From Bacteroidetes bacterium UBA6491 (GTDB lineage Bacteria; Bacteroidota; Bacteroidia; NS11-12g; UBA9320), in assembly GCA_002436505.1 (NCBI GenBank), contig DJML01000003.1:1-37798 (forward strand): DNA of 37,798 nt, in the 5' to 3' direction. The translations under genes were made by a program, and so were the position numbers. The first letter of the stretch is position 1. Every line of letters begins with the position of its first letter. Shown here in pieces: positions 1-7,372 of this stretch. The notes below the pieces were generated by a model. It worked only from the letters and a program-made list of their open reading frames with translations. It was not told the origin of the DNA and made no database searches.

Positions 1-457
1 TGATGAGGTCGTCATATTTTCTATTGGTTGCATATCCGGCTTTCCTCAGTCCGTGCGCCCAACCTTTATAATCCGTTTGTTTTAGCTCAAACAATGCATG
101 ATAACGCCAATTGTCCCTTAAAAAATTGGAATGATCCCTAAAGGACTCAAGTGCGTTGTCGTATGCCCTGAAGCATTCATTGGGTGCATCATCATCCGCA
201 TTGATGGTCTTGCCTGTCCAGTCACTTTTACATTTTATACCAAAGTGATTGTTTCCCTGCGTTGCCAGCCGGCTATTGCCATCGCTGCTTTCGAGTATCC
301 CCTGGGCTAGCGTAATACTTGCCGGAACCCCACTTCTGTGCATTTCAATGATCGCATAATCCTTGTACTTTGCGATGTACTCTGCCCTTGTCAACCGCTG
401 ACCAAAAGCATTCCCTGTTATCAGGGTCAATATGAAAATGTAAAAATATTTCACCAT
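1..457 (-). CDS. Exported glucosaminidase (GH73-like), 5' part only
   Basis: The frame opens at an ATG (457-455) and runs without a stop off the left edge, giving 152 residues. Residues 1-19 form a signal peptide ending NAFG before Gln20. The mature part matches the FlgJ/GH73 N-acetylglucosaminidase pattern: SGVPASITLAQGILESSDG (about 42-60), then SRLA and NNHFGIKC (about 62-76). Glu56 in GILES is the expected catalytic acid. In this family the enzyme cuts the glycan strands of peptidoglycan in the periplasm; Bacteroidota versions often carry LysM repeats at the C terminus, which would lie outside the window. An exact TAnnTTTG element sits 8 nt upstream. The gene is divergent from the DsbD-domain gene at 585. 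The family call is firm, the full architecture unknown. Confidence 0.85.
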   Translation of the reverse strand, partial: MVKYFYIFILTLITGNAFGQRLTRAEYIAKYKDYAIIEMHRSGVPASITLAQGILESSDGNSRLATQGNNHFGIKCKSDWTGKTINADDDAPNECFRAYDNALESFRDHSNFLRDNWRYHALFELKQTDYKGWAHGLRKAGYATNRKYDDLI

Positions 458-465
458 CTTTGGCA

Positions 466-493
466 CAAAATTAGTGGCATTAACATTCCTTAA
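466..493 (-). promoter_or_regulatory. Candidate promoter of the glucosaminidase gene
   Basis: On the minus strand TAATTTTG (473-466) matches the Bacteroidota -7 consensus TAnnTTTG exactly and lies 8 nt before the ATG at 457. A TTA lies exactly 17 nt further upstream (493-491), about where the -33 TTG is expected, but without the G. The leader would be very short. Assignment is by motif and position only. Confidence 0.4.
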
Positions 494-505
494 CTTTTTG
501 ATTTA

Positions 506-527
506 TACACTTGTGTACATTAGTGTA
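506..527. promoter_or_regulatory. Operator-like cluster of TACAC/GTGTA repeats
   Basis: The middle of the divergent intergenic region holds TACAC (506-510), a 2-nt spacer, GTGTA (513-517), and another GTGTA (523-527). The first two form a compact inverted repeat and the third repeats one half-site 10 bp on, about one helical turn. This is the arrangement expected for a dimeric repressor or activator site between divergent genes. No regulator is encoded nearby and the match could be chance. Confidence 0.25.
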
Positions 528-556
528 AACGAATTAATGCCCTAAAGTGTTATTAC

Positions 557-564
557 TATTTTTG
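557..564 (+). promoter_or_regulatory. Candidate -7 element for the DsbD-domain gene
   Basis: TATTTTTG matches TAnnTTTG exactly and ends 20 nt before the ATG at 585. No TTG or TTW is found at the usual -33 spacing, so support is weak in this AT-rich stretch. Confidence 0.3.
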
Positions 565-584
565 GCTTTGATATTTGAAATTAA

Positions 585-1181
585 ATGAGATTAACAATGA
601 CCTTAACCCAAAAGTGGAAAATGCGCCATAGAACAAAAGCCAATAATTTATGCTTTTCAATGATCGTTCTGGTGTTTCTTTCTCTTGTTAATGTGCCTTT
701 GTACGCACAGCACCACCATGCTTCAATACCTGCAGCTGACTGGGTTTTCACTGTTGACAAAGAGCTGGTTATGATCGGTGATGTGATCACAGTTACATTT
801 GAGGCTCCATTGGAAGAAGGGATACATATTTACTCTTCCGATTTTGATCCGAGTTGTGGCCCACTGGTCTCAGAATTAGTTATGTTGGAAGATCCATCGT
901 TTGCTATGGAAGGGCGGTTCAATTCCCACGGCGCAGAGACACATTTTGATGATATCTTCAAATGTGAGATCAAATACTTTAGTGACAAGGCGGTTTTCAC
1001 CCAAATGTTCAAAATAATGGATATAAATCCGTCGATCAGCGGCACAATGTATTACCAGATGTGCGATGATGAGACCTGTGTTGGTCATAAGTACAATTTT
1101 GATCTTAGCGGATCATTTGAGGTTTCAGATGCAACAGGTGAACCGGAGACAAAATCTATACCTGAAAGCGGGAACAAATAA
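585..1181 (+). CDS. Stand-alone DsbD N-terminal (DsbD-alpha-like) periplasmic domain
   Basis: This 198-residue protein is exported: a hydrophobic segment (about 21-40) ends LYAQ, followed by HHH at 43-45. The rest is one DsbD N-terminal immunoglobulin-like thiol:disulfide exchange domain, with LEEGIHIYSSDF (76-87), SCGP (90-93), DIFKCEIKYF (123-132) and the redox pair YQMCDDETC (Cys160/Cys165). There is no membrane or thioredoxin domain. It is a clear paralog of the N-terminal domain of the next gene, which has the same landmarks (YQMCTEEQC, DIFRCEVSIF). By family it would receive electrons from DsbD and pass them to an envelope partner; that partner is unknown. The start may instead be the ATG at 621, which still leaves the whole signal peptide. 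Confidence 0.8.
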   Translation: MRLTMTLTQKWKMRHRTKANNLCFSMIVLVFLSLVNVPLYAQHHHASIPAADWVFTVDKELVMIGDVITVTFEAPLEEGIHIYSSDFDPSCGPLVSELVMLEDPSFAMEGRFNSHGAETHFDDIFKCEIKYFSDKAVFTQMFKIMDINPSISGTMYYQMCDDETCVGHKYNFDLSGSFEVSDATGEPETKSIPESGNK

Positions 1182-1324
1182 CACGCACCTCATGAATGAA
1201 TAATCGTGATGATGGATCTCATGTTCCCCTGATAATGACAAAATGTATCTTAAAATGTAAATTACATGCCGGCAACTGAACCAAAAACTCATGGATTTGT
1301 TTCAAAGAAGTATAAAGTAATTAA

Positions 1325-3487
1325 ATGATCTCAGTTCAGAAGAAAATTATTAATACAGAAAAGATAGCATTGCAAATGAACAGTTTGTTAGCACTGGTTG
1401 CGATTGTTCTTTTTTCATTAGTGCCCACGGGCAATGCAAGTGCACAAGACAAGATACCTCCTGCGAACTGGAAACATTCGCTAAGCAAGTCTGAAGTAAA
1501 GATCGGTGAAGTGATCGAGATCATTCTTAAGACTGATATTCCGGATGGACTTCATATTTATTCAAATGATTTTTCTGAAGACTGCCCGCCTCAAAAGGCA
1601 GAGCTGACTTTTATTAATAACAATGGCTCATATGAACCAATAGGTAAAATGGTACCTACAGGTTCAGAAAAAATGATGGACGATATCTTCAGGTGCGAAG
1701 TTTCCATTTTTCACCATCATGCTCTTTTTAAACAAAAGGTCCGGATCTTAAAAAAAGACCCTGTAATTAATGCAAGCCTGTTCTACCAGATGTGTACTGA
1801 AGAACAGTGCATCAATTTTGACCATAAGTTCTCTGCCGGGCCGATAAAAATAATTGAAAGTGCTGCTTCTGAGGTCAGCCCTAAGCAAACTAATGAAACA
1901 ATATCTGAAGAGGCTGCGGAGGCCATAGATACGCAGGACACTTCTGATTCGATCAATGATGAACAGCAATCAGAAGAAGATACTAAAGTCTCGGATGAAA
2001 CGGAAACTGACGAAGAGCAAATCTCAGATGACACAGATGATGTAAGGAACAAATCCCTGTGGGCGCTCTTTATCCTTGGGGTACTCGGAGGAATTCCGGC
2101 GCTGCTGACACCGTGTGTCTACCCTATGATCCCAATGACCGTTGCTTTTTTCACAAAGCAGGACAATAAGTCCAAGGGGAAAAAGATGGCAACGATGTAT
2201 GGGATATCCATTGTGTTGATCTACGTGACTTTCGGTGTTCTTCTTGCTGTTTTCTTTGGCAAAACTTTTGCTTATGCACTGAGTACGCACTGGCTGCCGA
2301 ACATTCTGTTCTTTCTGGTATTTGTAATATTCGCCATTTCATTCTTCGGAATGTTCGAACTGACACTGCCATCGAGTTTTGTGAACAGAATGAATAGTCA
2401 GAGCGACAGAGGTGGTTATATCGGCGTCTTTTTCGTTGCGTTTACACTTGTTCTGGTATCATTTTCGTGCACGGCTCCTATTGTTGGTTCGGTAGCGGTC
2501 CTGGCCTCTGACGGTGCCATCATTGAAGCTGTTGCAGCTATGCTGGGCTTTGCATTAACATTTGCACTGCCATTTTCTTTGTTTGCTTACTTCCCGCAAT
2601 GGCTGAATAAAATGCCTCAGTCCGGAGGCTGGTTGAATTCAGTAAAGGTCATTTTAGGATTCCTTGAACTTGGCCTCGCTCTTAAGTTTTTGTCCCAGGC
2701 GGATCTTGCTTATCACTGGGGTATTCTGGACAGGGATGTATTCCTCGCATTATGGATCATCATAGCGTTCACTGCAGGATTCTATCTGTTAGGAAAGATA
2801 AAGTTCCCTCACGACAGTGACCTGCCTTTTATTTCAGTCCCGCGGTTTTTCATGGCACTGGTGTTCCTGAGTTTTGGAGCATATATGGTGCCCGGATTAT
2901 GGGGAGCGCCTTTAAAGCCACTGGCAGGGATTCTGCCTCCAATGCATACACAGGATTTTAAAGGAAACCAGATGACCACTTCATCAGAAGCAACACATGA
3001 ATCCACGGATAACATCAAATACGGGGATCTGTTGCATGTGCCAGCAGGTTTCAGTGCCTATTTTGACTACAACCAGGCTCTAGAAGTAGCTAAGAAAGAA
3101 CGTAAACCGATCTTTGTTGACTTTACGGGCCACACCTGTGCGAATTGCAGGAGAATGGAAGAGAAGGTCTGGATCGATCCTGAAATTAAATCAAGGCTGA
3201 ATAACAATTTCATCATGCTTTCGCTGTATTGCGATGAAAGATTTGAACTTCCTGAAGAAGAATGGAGTAAAGATGAAAATGGGGAAGTACTTAAATCTAT
3301 CGGTGACCAGAACAAATACCGTCAGTACAATCAATTCGGTTCAAACGGCCAGCCTTCGTATTACGTAATGGACTGGGAGGAGAACATATATACCAAATCC
3401 CTGGGATACAAGCCGGATATCAAAGGTTATACTGATTTTCTTGACGAAGGAAAAGAAAAATTTGAAGCGTGGCTGGCTAATCAATGA
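1325..3487 (+). CDS. dsbD: Thiol:disulfide interchange protein DsbD, full length
   Basis: DsbD carries electrons from cytoplasmic thioredoxin across the inner membrane to periplasmic proteins. All three parts are present in 720 residues. The exported alpha domain has YQMCTEEQC (Cys157/Cys162). An acidic linker (about 180-240) leads to a CcdA-like membrane core of about eight segments (245-525) with the paired cysteines in TPCVYPMIP (Cys264) and FSCTAPIVG (Cys382). The C-terminal thioredoxin domain has CANC (Cys605/Cys608) in GHTCANCRRM and a cis-proline in GQPSYY (Pro677). The annotated start adds about 17 residues; Met18 (ATG at 1376) would begin directly with a textbook signal peptide (SLLALVAIVLF, ending ASAQ). 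The 3' end overlaps the convergent PPTase gene by 11 bp. A 143-bp gap separates it from its domain paralog upstream. Confidence 0.93.
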   Translation: MISVQKKIINTEKIALQMNSLLALVAIVLFSLVPTGNASAQDKIPPANWKHSLSKSEVKIGEVIEIILKTDIPDGLHIYSNDFSEDCPPQKAELTFINNNGSYEPIGKMVPTGSEKMMDDIFRCEVSIFHHHALFKQKVRILKKDPVINASLFYQMCTEEQCINFDHKFSAGPIKIIESAASEVSPKQTNETISEEAAEAIDTQDTSDSINDEQQSEEDTKVSDETETDEEQISDDTDDVRNKSLWALFILGVLGGIPALLTPCVYPMIPMTVAFFTKQDNKSKGKKMATMYGISIVLIYVTFGVLLAVFFGKTFAYALSTHWLPNILFFLVFVIFAISFFGMFELTLPSSFVNRMNSQSDRGGYIGVFFVAFTLVLVSFSCTAPIVGSVAVLASDGAIIEAVAAMLGFALTFALPFSLFAYFPQWLNKMPQSGGWLNSVKVILGFLELGLALKFLSQADLAYHWGILDRDVFLALWIIIAFTAGFYLLGKIKFPHDSDLPFISVPRFFMALVFLSFGAYMVPGLWGAPLKPLAGILPPMHTQDFKGNQMTTSSEATHESTDNIKYGDLLHVPAGFSAYFDYNQALEVAKKERKPIFVDFTGHTCANCRRMEEKVWIDPEIKSRLNNNFIMLSLYCDERFELPEEEWSKDENGEVLKSIGDQNKYRQYNQFGSNGQPSYYVMDWEENIYTKSLGYKPDIKGYTDFLDEGKEKFEAWLANQ

Positions 3488-4118
3488 TCTCGCGGTGGGC
3501 CTCTGAGGTCCAGACTAAAACATATTCTTCTGAGAATTCATACCTCAAATCAACTTTCCAGCGGATCTGCTCTGTTTCTATTCGGCCTTTTAGCTCTCCG
3601 GAAGTATTTATCTCAAACGGTTCTACGAACAGATTTTCTTTAAAATCCAATGCTTTGCGACCATAGAGTTTGTACATCGCTTCTTTTGCTGACCAGATCA
3701 GATAAAGGGCTTTAAGTTCGTTGTTCTGACTAACCGTAGCTTTTTCGTCATCTCCTACAAATTTTGGAGCTATGCGTGTGATCCTGTTCCCGATCTTTTC
3801 AATGTCAATTCCTACAGCCTGTTCTGCCGAACCGATCGCAACGGCATAGTCACCACTATGGCTTACAGATAAGTGGTATCGTCCGTCCTCTGTATGTGGC
3901 TTTCCATACTCATCCTTAACAATAATTTGGCTCTTGTCGGGAATAAGGCTATGCATTGCGGCTTTGCCTGCAAGGTGATGCGCTGTACGTTTATCCTGGG
4001 CAGAAACATTCCCCTCCGAACCTATTTTTAACAGGTGAAGCAATGTTTCAGCTGATTCGTCTATCCTCCAAAAGACGATATCATATGAAGATTCACGTAT
4101 TTTGCGCGTTATGGGCAT
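3477..4118 (-). CDS. 4'-phosphopantetheinyl transferase superfamily protein
   Basis: The enzyme moves the 4'-phosphopantetheine arm of CoA onto a serine of acyl or peptidyl carrier proteins. The 213-residue protein has the Sfp/AcpS-superfamily signatures: LSVSHSGDYAVAIG (83-96), VGIDIEK (102-108, Mg-binding Asp) and WSAKEAMYKLYG (142-153, the K-E-K triad). The size fits Bacteroidota Sfp-like enzymes. I start it at 4118 because the relatives begin in the same way (M-P-x-x-K-x-I) just before the first strand; the upstream in-frame extension to 4271 is unlike the family and lies within the divergent WD40 gene. It overlaps dsbD tail to tail by 11 bp and the WD40 gene head to head by 8 bp. AcpP in this same window is a plausible substrate. 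Confidence 0.9.
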   Translation of the reverse strand: MPITRKIRESSYDIVFWRIDESAETLLHLLKIGSEGNVSAQDKRTAHHLAGKAAMHSLIPDKSQIIVKDEYGKPHTEDGRYHLSVSHSGDYAVAIGSAEQAVGIDIEKIGNRITRIAPKFVGDDEKATVSQNNELKALYLIWSAKEAMYKLYGRKALDFKENLFVEPFEINTSGELKGRIETEQIRWKVDLRYEFSEEYVLVWTSEAHREIID

Positions 4119-5007
4119 TTCCGTTACAAAGTTAGCACAATTGACCGGCCATAAGGATGCAATTTTCGGGTCAGATATCGGCATGAATGGGAAAGTGTAC
4201 TCCGGAGGTGCAGATGGATATGTCGTGGAATGGGACCCAGGACAAGACAAAAACGGCAATCTGCTTGCCACCCTGAATAATTCTGTATATGCTGTAAGGG
4301 TCTTTGATCAGTTACTATTTGCGGGATGCTCTAATGGAGAAATGATCATCATCGATCTCAATGATAAAAAATTGCTTTTCAATGCGAAAGTCAACCCCGG
4401 TGGGATATTTGATTTTTACAAAGGCAGCGACCTGATCTATATTTTCGGCGAAAAAGGGACGGTCACAGTTATAGATTCCGATTTTAAAATAGTCAGGCAA
4501 AAAATGATCCTGAACGACAGCATCCGCCAGGTCCTGCCTTACCGCTATGACCTGTTCATCATGGCTTGCAGCGACAGCTCCATTAAGCTCGTTAACCGCG
4601 AAAACCTTCAGGTCATTGAAACCATCAGCGCTCATGAGTCTTCGGTATTTTCCATAGCTCTGAGCGAGGACATGGAGAAACTTTATACAGGCAGCAGGGA
4701 TGCAACGATAAAGGTCTGGGATACTAATAGTTTCATAGAGTCCATGCATATACCGGCACATCATTTTCATGTGAACAGTTTGGCCCTGAACCGGATGAAC
4801 AACCTGCTGCTCAGTGCGAGCCTGGATAAAAGTATCAGGCTATGGGATGCTGATAACATGCAGCTGTTAAAAGTGATAGATCTGCCGAAGTATGGCATGC
4901 ACAGCAACTCTGTTAATAAAGTTTTGTGGATTGAGCCAAATCGGTTTATTTCGTGCAGTGATGACCGGACCCTCGGTTACTTTCAAGTTGATTATAACGA
5001 CGTATGA
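4111..5007 (+). CDS. Cytoplasmic seven-bladed WD40 protein
   Basis: The protein has 298 residues, no signal peptide, and seven WD40-type repeats that fill its length, so one closed propeller is expected. Clear blades include LTGHKDAIFGSDIG followed by GADGYVVEWD near the N terminus, ISAHESSVFSIALS followed by SRDATIKVWD, and IPAHHFHVNSLALN followed by SLDKSIRLWD. The last blade (SCSDDRTLGYFQV) ends without a WD. Such propellers are binding scaffolds; no catalytic motif is present and the partner is unknown. I start it at the ATG at 4111 because MGISVTKLAQLTGH fits the family opening; a TTG at 4102 is also in frame. The stop overlaps the start of dcd (ATGA), which implies coupled translation. 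Its start codon overlaps that of the divergent PPTase gene. Confidence 0.87.
   Translation: MGISVTKLAQLTGHKDAIFGSDIGMNGKVYSGGADGYVVEWDPGQDKNGNLLATLNNSVYAVRVFDQLLFAGCSNGEMIIIDLNDKKLLFNAKVNPGGIFDFYKGSDLIYIFGEKGTVTVIDSDFKIVRQKMILNDSIRQVLPYRYDLFIMACSDSSIKLVNRENLQVIETISAHESSVFSIALSEDMEKLYTGSRDATIKVWDTNSFIESMHIPAHHFHVNSLALNRMNNLLLSASLDKSIRLWDADNMQLLKVIDLPKYGMHSNSVNKVLWIEPNRFISCSDDRTLGYFQVDYNDV
4127..4154 (-). promoter_or_regulatory. Candidate PPTase promoter inside the WD40 coding sequence
   Basis: On the minus strand TAACTTTG (4134-4127) is an exact TAnnTTTG match 8 nt upstream of the PPTase ATG at 4118, and TTA (4154-4152) lies 17 nt further upstream. Because the two genes overlap head to head, this element sits inside WD40 codons. 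The same TTA-N17-TAnnTTTG spacing appears before the glucosaminidase gene and the 1175-residue barrel gene. Confidence 0.4.
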
Positions 5008-5540
5008 TTTTAAGTGATAAGCGCATTTTAGAAGAGATAGAAAAAGGAACTATTCTTATCGAACCTTTCAGAAAAGATTGCTTAGGCACCAATTCCTATG
5101 ACGTTCACCTCGGCAAACACCTTGCAGTATATACCGACCGTGTTTTAGACGCCCGGAAACACAATAAAGCGGAGCATTTTGAAATACCCATTGAGGGTTA
5201 TGTTCTTCATCCGGGTACGTTATACCTTGGTGTCACAGAAGAGTATACCGAGACACATGCACACATCCCGTTTCTTGAAGGGAAATCCAGTACAGGCAGG
5301 CTTGGAATTGATATTCATGCCACTGCCGGAAAAGGCGATGTCGGGTTTTGCAATACATGGACGTTGGAAATTTCGGTAGCACAACCTGTAAGGGTTTACA
5401 GGGGCATGCCTATCGGTCAGCTGATCTACTTTAATGTAGAGGGTGAGATCGGCGTATTCTATAATAAGAAGGAAGATGCCAAGTACAACAAACGAACCAT
5501 TAAACCTGTTGAGAGCATGATGTGGAAGAACAGGTTCTAG
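5004..5540 (+). CDS. dcd: dCTP deaminase
   Basis: Dcd deaminates dCTP to dUTP, feeding dUMP and thymidylate synthesis in the cytoplasm. The 178-residue protein has the trimeric dUTPase/Dcd fold signatures: GTNSYDVHLG (28-37), EGKSSTGRLGIDIHATAG (92-109) and FCNTWTLEIS (115-124), where Glu122 corresponds to the catalytic glutamate. It is shorter than the 193-residue E. coli enzyme, mostly at the C terminus. Its ATG overlaps the WD40 stop by 4 bp, so the two are co-translated. It converges with the DUF819 gene, with one base between the stop codons. A bifunctional deaminase/dUTPase cannot be excluded from sequence alone. Confidence 0.93.
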   Translation: MILSDKRILEEIEKGTILIEPFRKDCLGTNSYDVHLGKHLAVYTDRVLDARKHNKAEHFEIPIEGYVLHPGTLYLGVTEEYTETHAHIPFLEGKSSTGRLGIDIHATAGKGDVGFCNTWTLEISVAQPVRVYRGMPIGQLIYFNVEGEIGVFYNKKEDAKYNKRTIKPVESMMWKNRF

Positions 5541-5541
5541 T

Positions 5542-7194
5542 TTATGGTATTTTAGAAGCGATCTCCATTAATTGAGCACAAATTATTGCTCCGTAGGTAC
5601 CTAAAGCATAACCTAAAACAGCAAGCAACACGCCCACCGGTGCCAGAGCGGGGTGGAACGCAGCTGCTACGACAGGTGCAGAAGCAGCTCCTCCGACATT
5701 CGCTTTACTTCCGACGGCAAGAAAGAAATATGGCGCCCTGATCAATTTGGCAACGATCAGTAAAAGTCCTACGTGTATGGCCATCCATACCAGCCCTAAT
5801 ACCACAAGCCAAAGGTCATCGAATATTTGGGTAACGTCCATTTTCATTCCAATGGTCGCCACCAGAATATAAATAAACACACTTCCCACTTTAGACGCTC
5901 CGGCTCCTTCCAGTTTTCTCATGGGGGTGAAAGAGATCACCAGACCTATGGTTGTCGCTAAAACAACAAGCCACAGGAAATCACTTGCTACCACACTTGC
6001 ACCAGAGAAACCAAGAATATCGGTAAAAAGGATCACAATATATTTTGAGCCAAAGTGTGACAGGCTGGTCCCTGCGATGCCGATGCCTGCGATCAGGATC
6101 AGATCTGCCAGGCTTGCGTTCCGCTGGATGCTTAGGGTATATGATTCAACCTTGTTCTTTAAGTTTGTTATTGCAGAAGAATCTGCCTTTAACCATCGAT
6201 CAATGGCATTAGATTTCCCAACACCCAGGAGTAGAAATGCCATCCATATATTGGCAACGACAATGTCCACAAGGATCATTGCTCCGTATTTTTGTGGATT
6301 ATACTTATACACTTCCAGCATCGCACCCTGGTTGGCTCCTCCGCCTATCCAGCTTCCTGCCAGTGTTGCAAGGCCACGCCAGGCTGCGTCAAAACCGATA
6401 CCTCCGACGGTCTCAGGAGAGATGAATGACATTAAAAGAATGGCAATTGGTCCTCCTATGATAATACCGACCGTACCGGTCAGGAACATCAATATCATTT
6501 TACCCCCAAGGTTTCGAATTCCTTTGAGGTCAATGCTAAGGGTCATTAAGATCAATGAAGCAGGTAGAAGATATCTCGTGGCCATATGATATGTCCCTGA
6601 TATCTCACTTGATATCATACCGACCGAATTTAAGATGGCCGGAAGCATATAACACATCAAAAGTGCCGGTATCACCCGGTAAAATCTTTGCCAAAACCTG
6701 TTTCTAGCTGTTGAGGTCCAGAATACGAGTGCCAGACAGAGCATTAATATGCCAAGTGTGATCTTATCATCTTTGATCAGTGGCTTACGTTTGACCATTT
6801 TCACAGAGAAACTGCCCGAACTCAACTCAGTTGCCATTCCATTGACCCCTTTAAGAGCTTTTACCGAAATACGTAAGTTCCCGGGAGGGATATCCGTTAT
6901 TTCAACAAAGCCATTGCCAGGAATAATTATTGAATCCGGTTTTACGTGAACCACGATCGCATCAGCTGAGGAATAACGTTTTGAGCTTACGTCCAGGATC
7001 AGTGCAGATACATCTTTCCTGAAAAAGATCTCACCGTCGCTATCCGGACTTATCATTACGCTTCCGTCCGGCAGTTCCGGCATTGAAGGGAAATAGGTCA
7101 GCGTTACAGTAGCGTTTGCCGAAATCGAAAGTAATAGAAATGCAATTATCGGGGTAACAAGCCTTACAAGGTTTCGCAGTTTTAAAAATGGCAT
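5542..7194 (-). CDS. DUF819 family polytopic membrane protein with N-terminal ectodomain
   Basis: Residues from about 145 to 548 match the DUF819 (YjcL-like) transporter-like family, with many hydrophobic helices, the glycine-rich stretch LAGSWIGGGANQGAM and the C-terminal SKANVGGAASAPVVAAAF. These two Gly/Ala-rich hairpins resemble the inverted-repeat pore elements of secondary transporters. Unusually, the 550-residue protein begins with a signal peptide (about 1-28, ending SANA) and an extracytoplasmic beta-rich segment of about 110 residues (29-140) before the first membrane helix; DUF819 proteins I know start directly in the membrane. Substrate is unknown. It converges with dcd. A TAATATTTG close to the ATG is a poor promoter match (three-base spacer). 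Confidence 0.85.
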   Translation of the reverse strand: MPFLKLRNLVRLVTPIIAFLLLSISANATVTLTYFPSMPELPDGSVMISPDSDGEIFFRKDVSALILDVSSKRYSSADAIVVHVKPDSIIIPGNGFVEITDIPPGNLRISVKALKGVNGMATELSSGSFSVKMVKRKPLIKDDKITLGILMLCLALVFWTSTARNRFWQRFYRVIPALLMCYMLPAILNSVGMISSEISGTYHMATRYLLPASLILMTLSIDLKGIRNLGGKMILMFLTGTVGIIIGGPIAILLMSFISPETVGGIGFDAAWRGLATLAGSWIGGGANQGAMLEVYKYNPQKYGAMILVDIVVANIWMAFLLLGVGKSNAIDRWLKADSSAITNLKNKVESYTLSIQRNASLADLILIAGIGIAGTSLSHFGSKYIVILFTDILGFSGASVVASDFLWLVVLATTIGLVISFTPMRKLEGAGASKVGSVFIYILVATIGMKMDVTQIFDDLWLVVLGLVWMAIHVGLLLIVAKLIRAPYFFLAVGSKANVGGAASAPVVAAAFHPALAPVGVLLAVLGYALGTYGAIICAQLMEIASKIP

Positions 7195-7332
7195 AGTCGC
7201 AAATATTAAAAATTTAAAGATAAGAGCTTGTTTGGTGATATTTTTTTTTATCTTAGTACCATTACTTTCAAATACTTCTTCTAATTCTAAGTACCAACAA
7301 AACTTGATTTATGGTTTAAACTTTTACTTTTT

Positions 7333-7355
7333 GGCCGGGAAACCGGCCTTTTTTT
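7333..7355 (+). terminator. Strong intrinsic terminator on the plus strand, no matching gene
   Basis: A perfect 6-bp stem GGCCGG/CCGGCC closes a GAAA tetraloop and is followed directly by seven T (7349-7355). Read on the minus strand it is followed by A, so it would not terminate the minus-strand genes on either side. No plus-strand gene lies upstream of it in this 178-bp gap (7195-7372). It may end a small untranslated RNA that starts near 7200-7290. Confidence 0.7.
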
Positions 7356-7372
7356 ATTGCTTTGGATCAAAA

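Noticed and set aside
4119..4271. Upstream in-frame extension of the PPTase
   Set aside because: The extra 51 residues are unlike the family and lie entirely within the WD40 coding region; MPITRK is the family-like start.
5921..6589. 222-codon open frame on the plus strand inside the DUF819 gene
   Set aside because: It is Arg/Pro/Ile rich without structure, the usual shadow of a hydrophobic membrane-protein gene.
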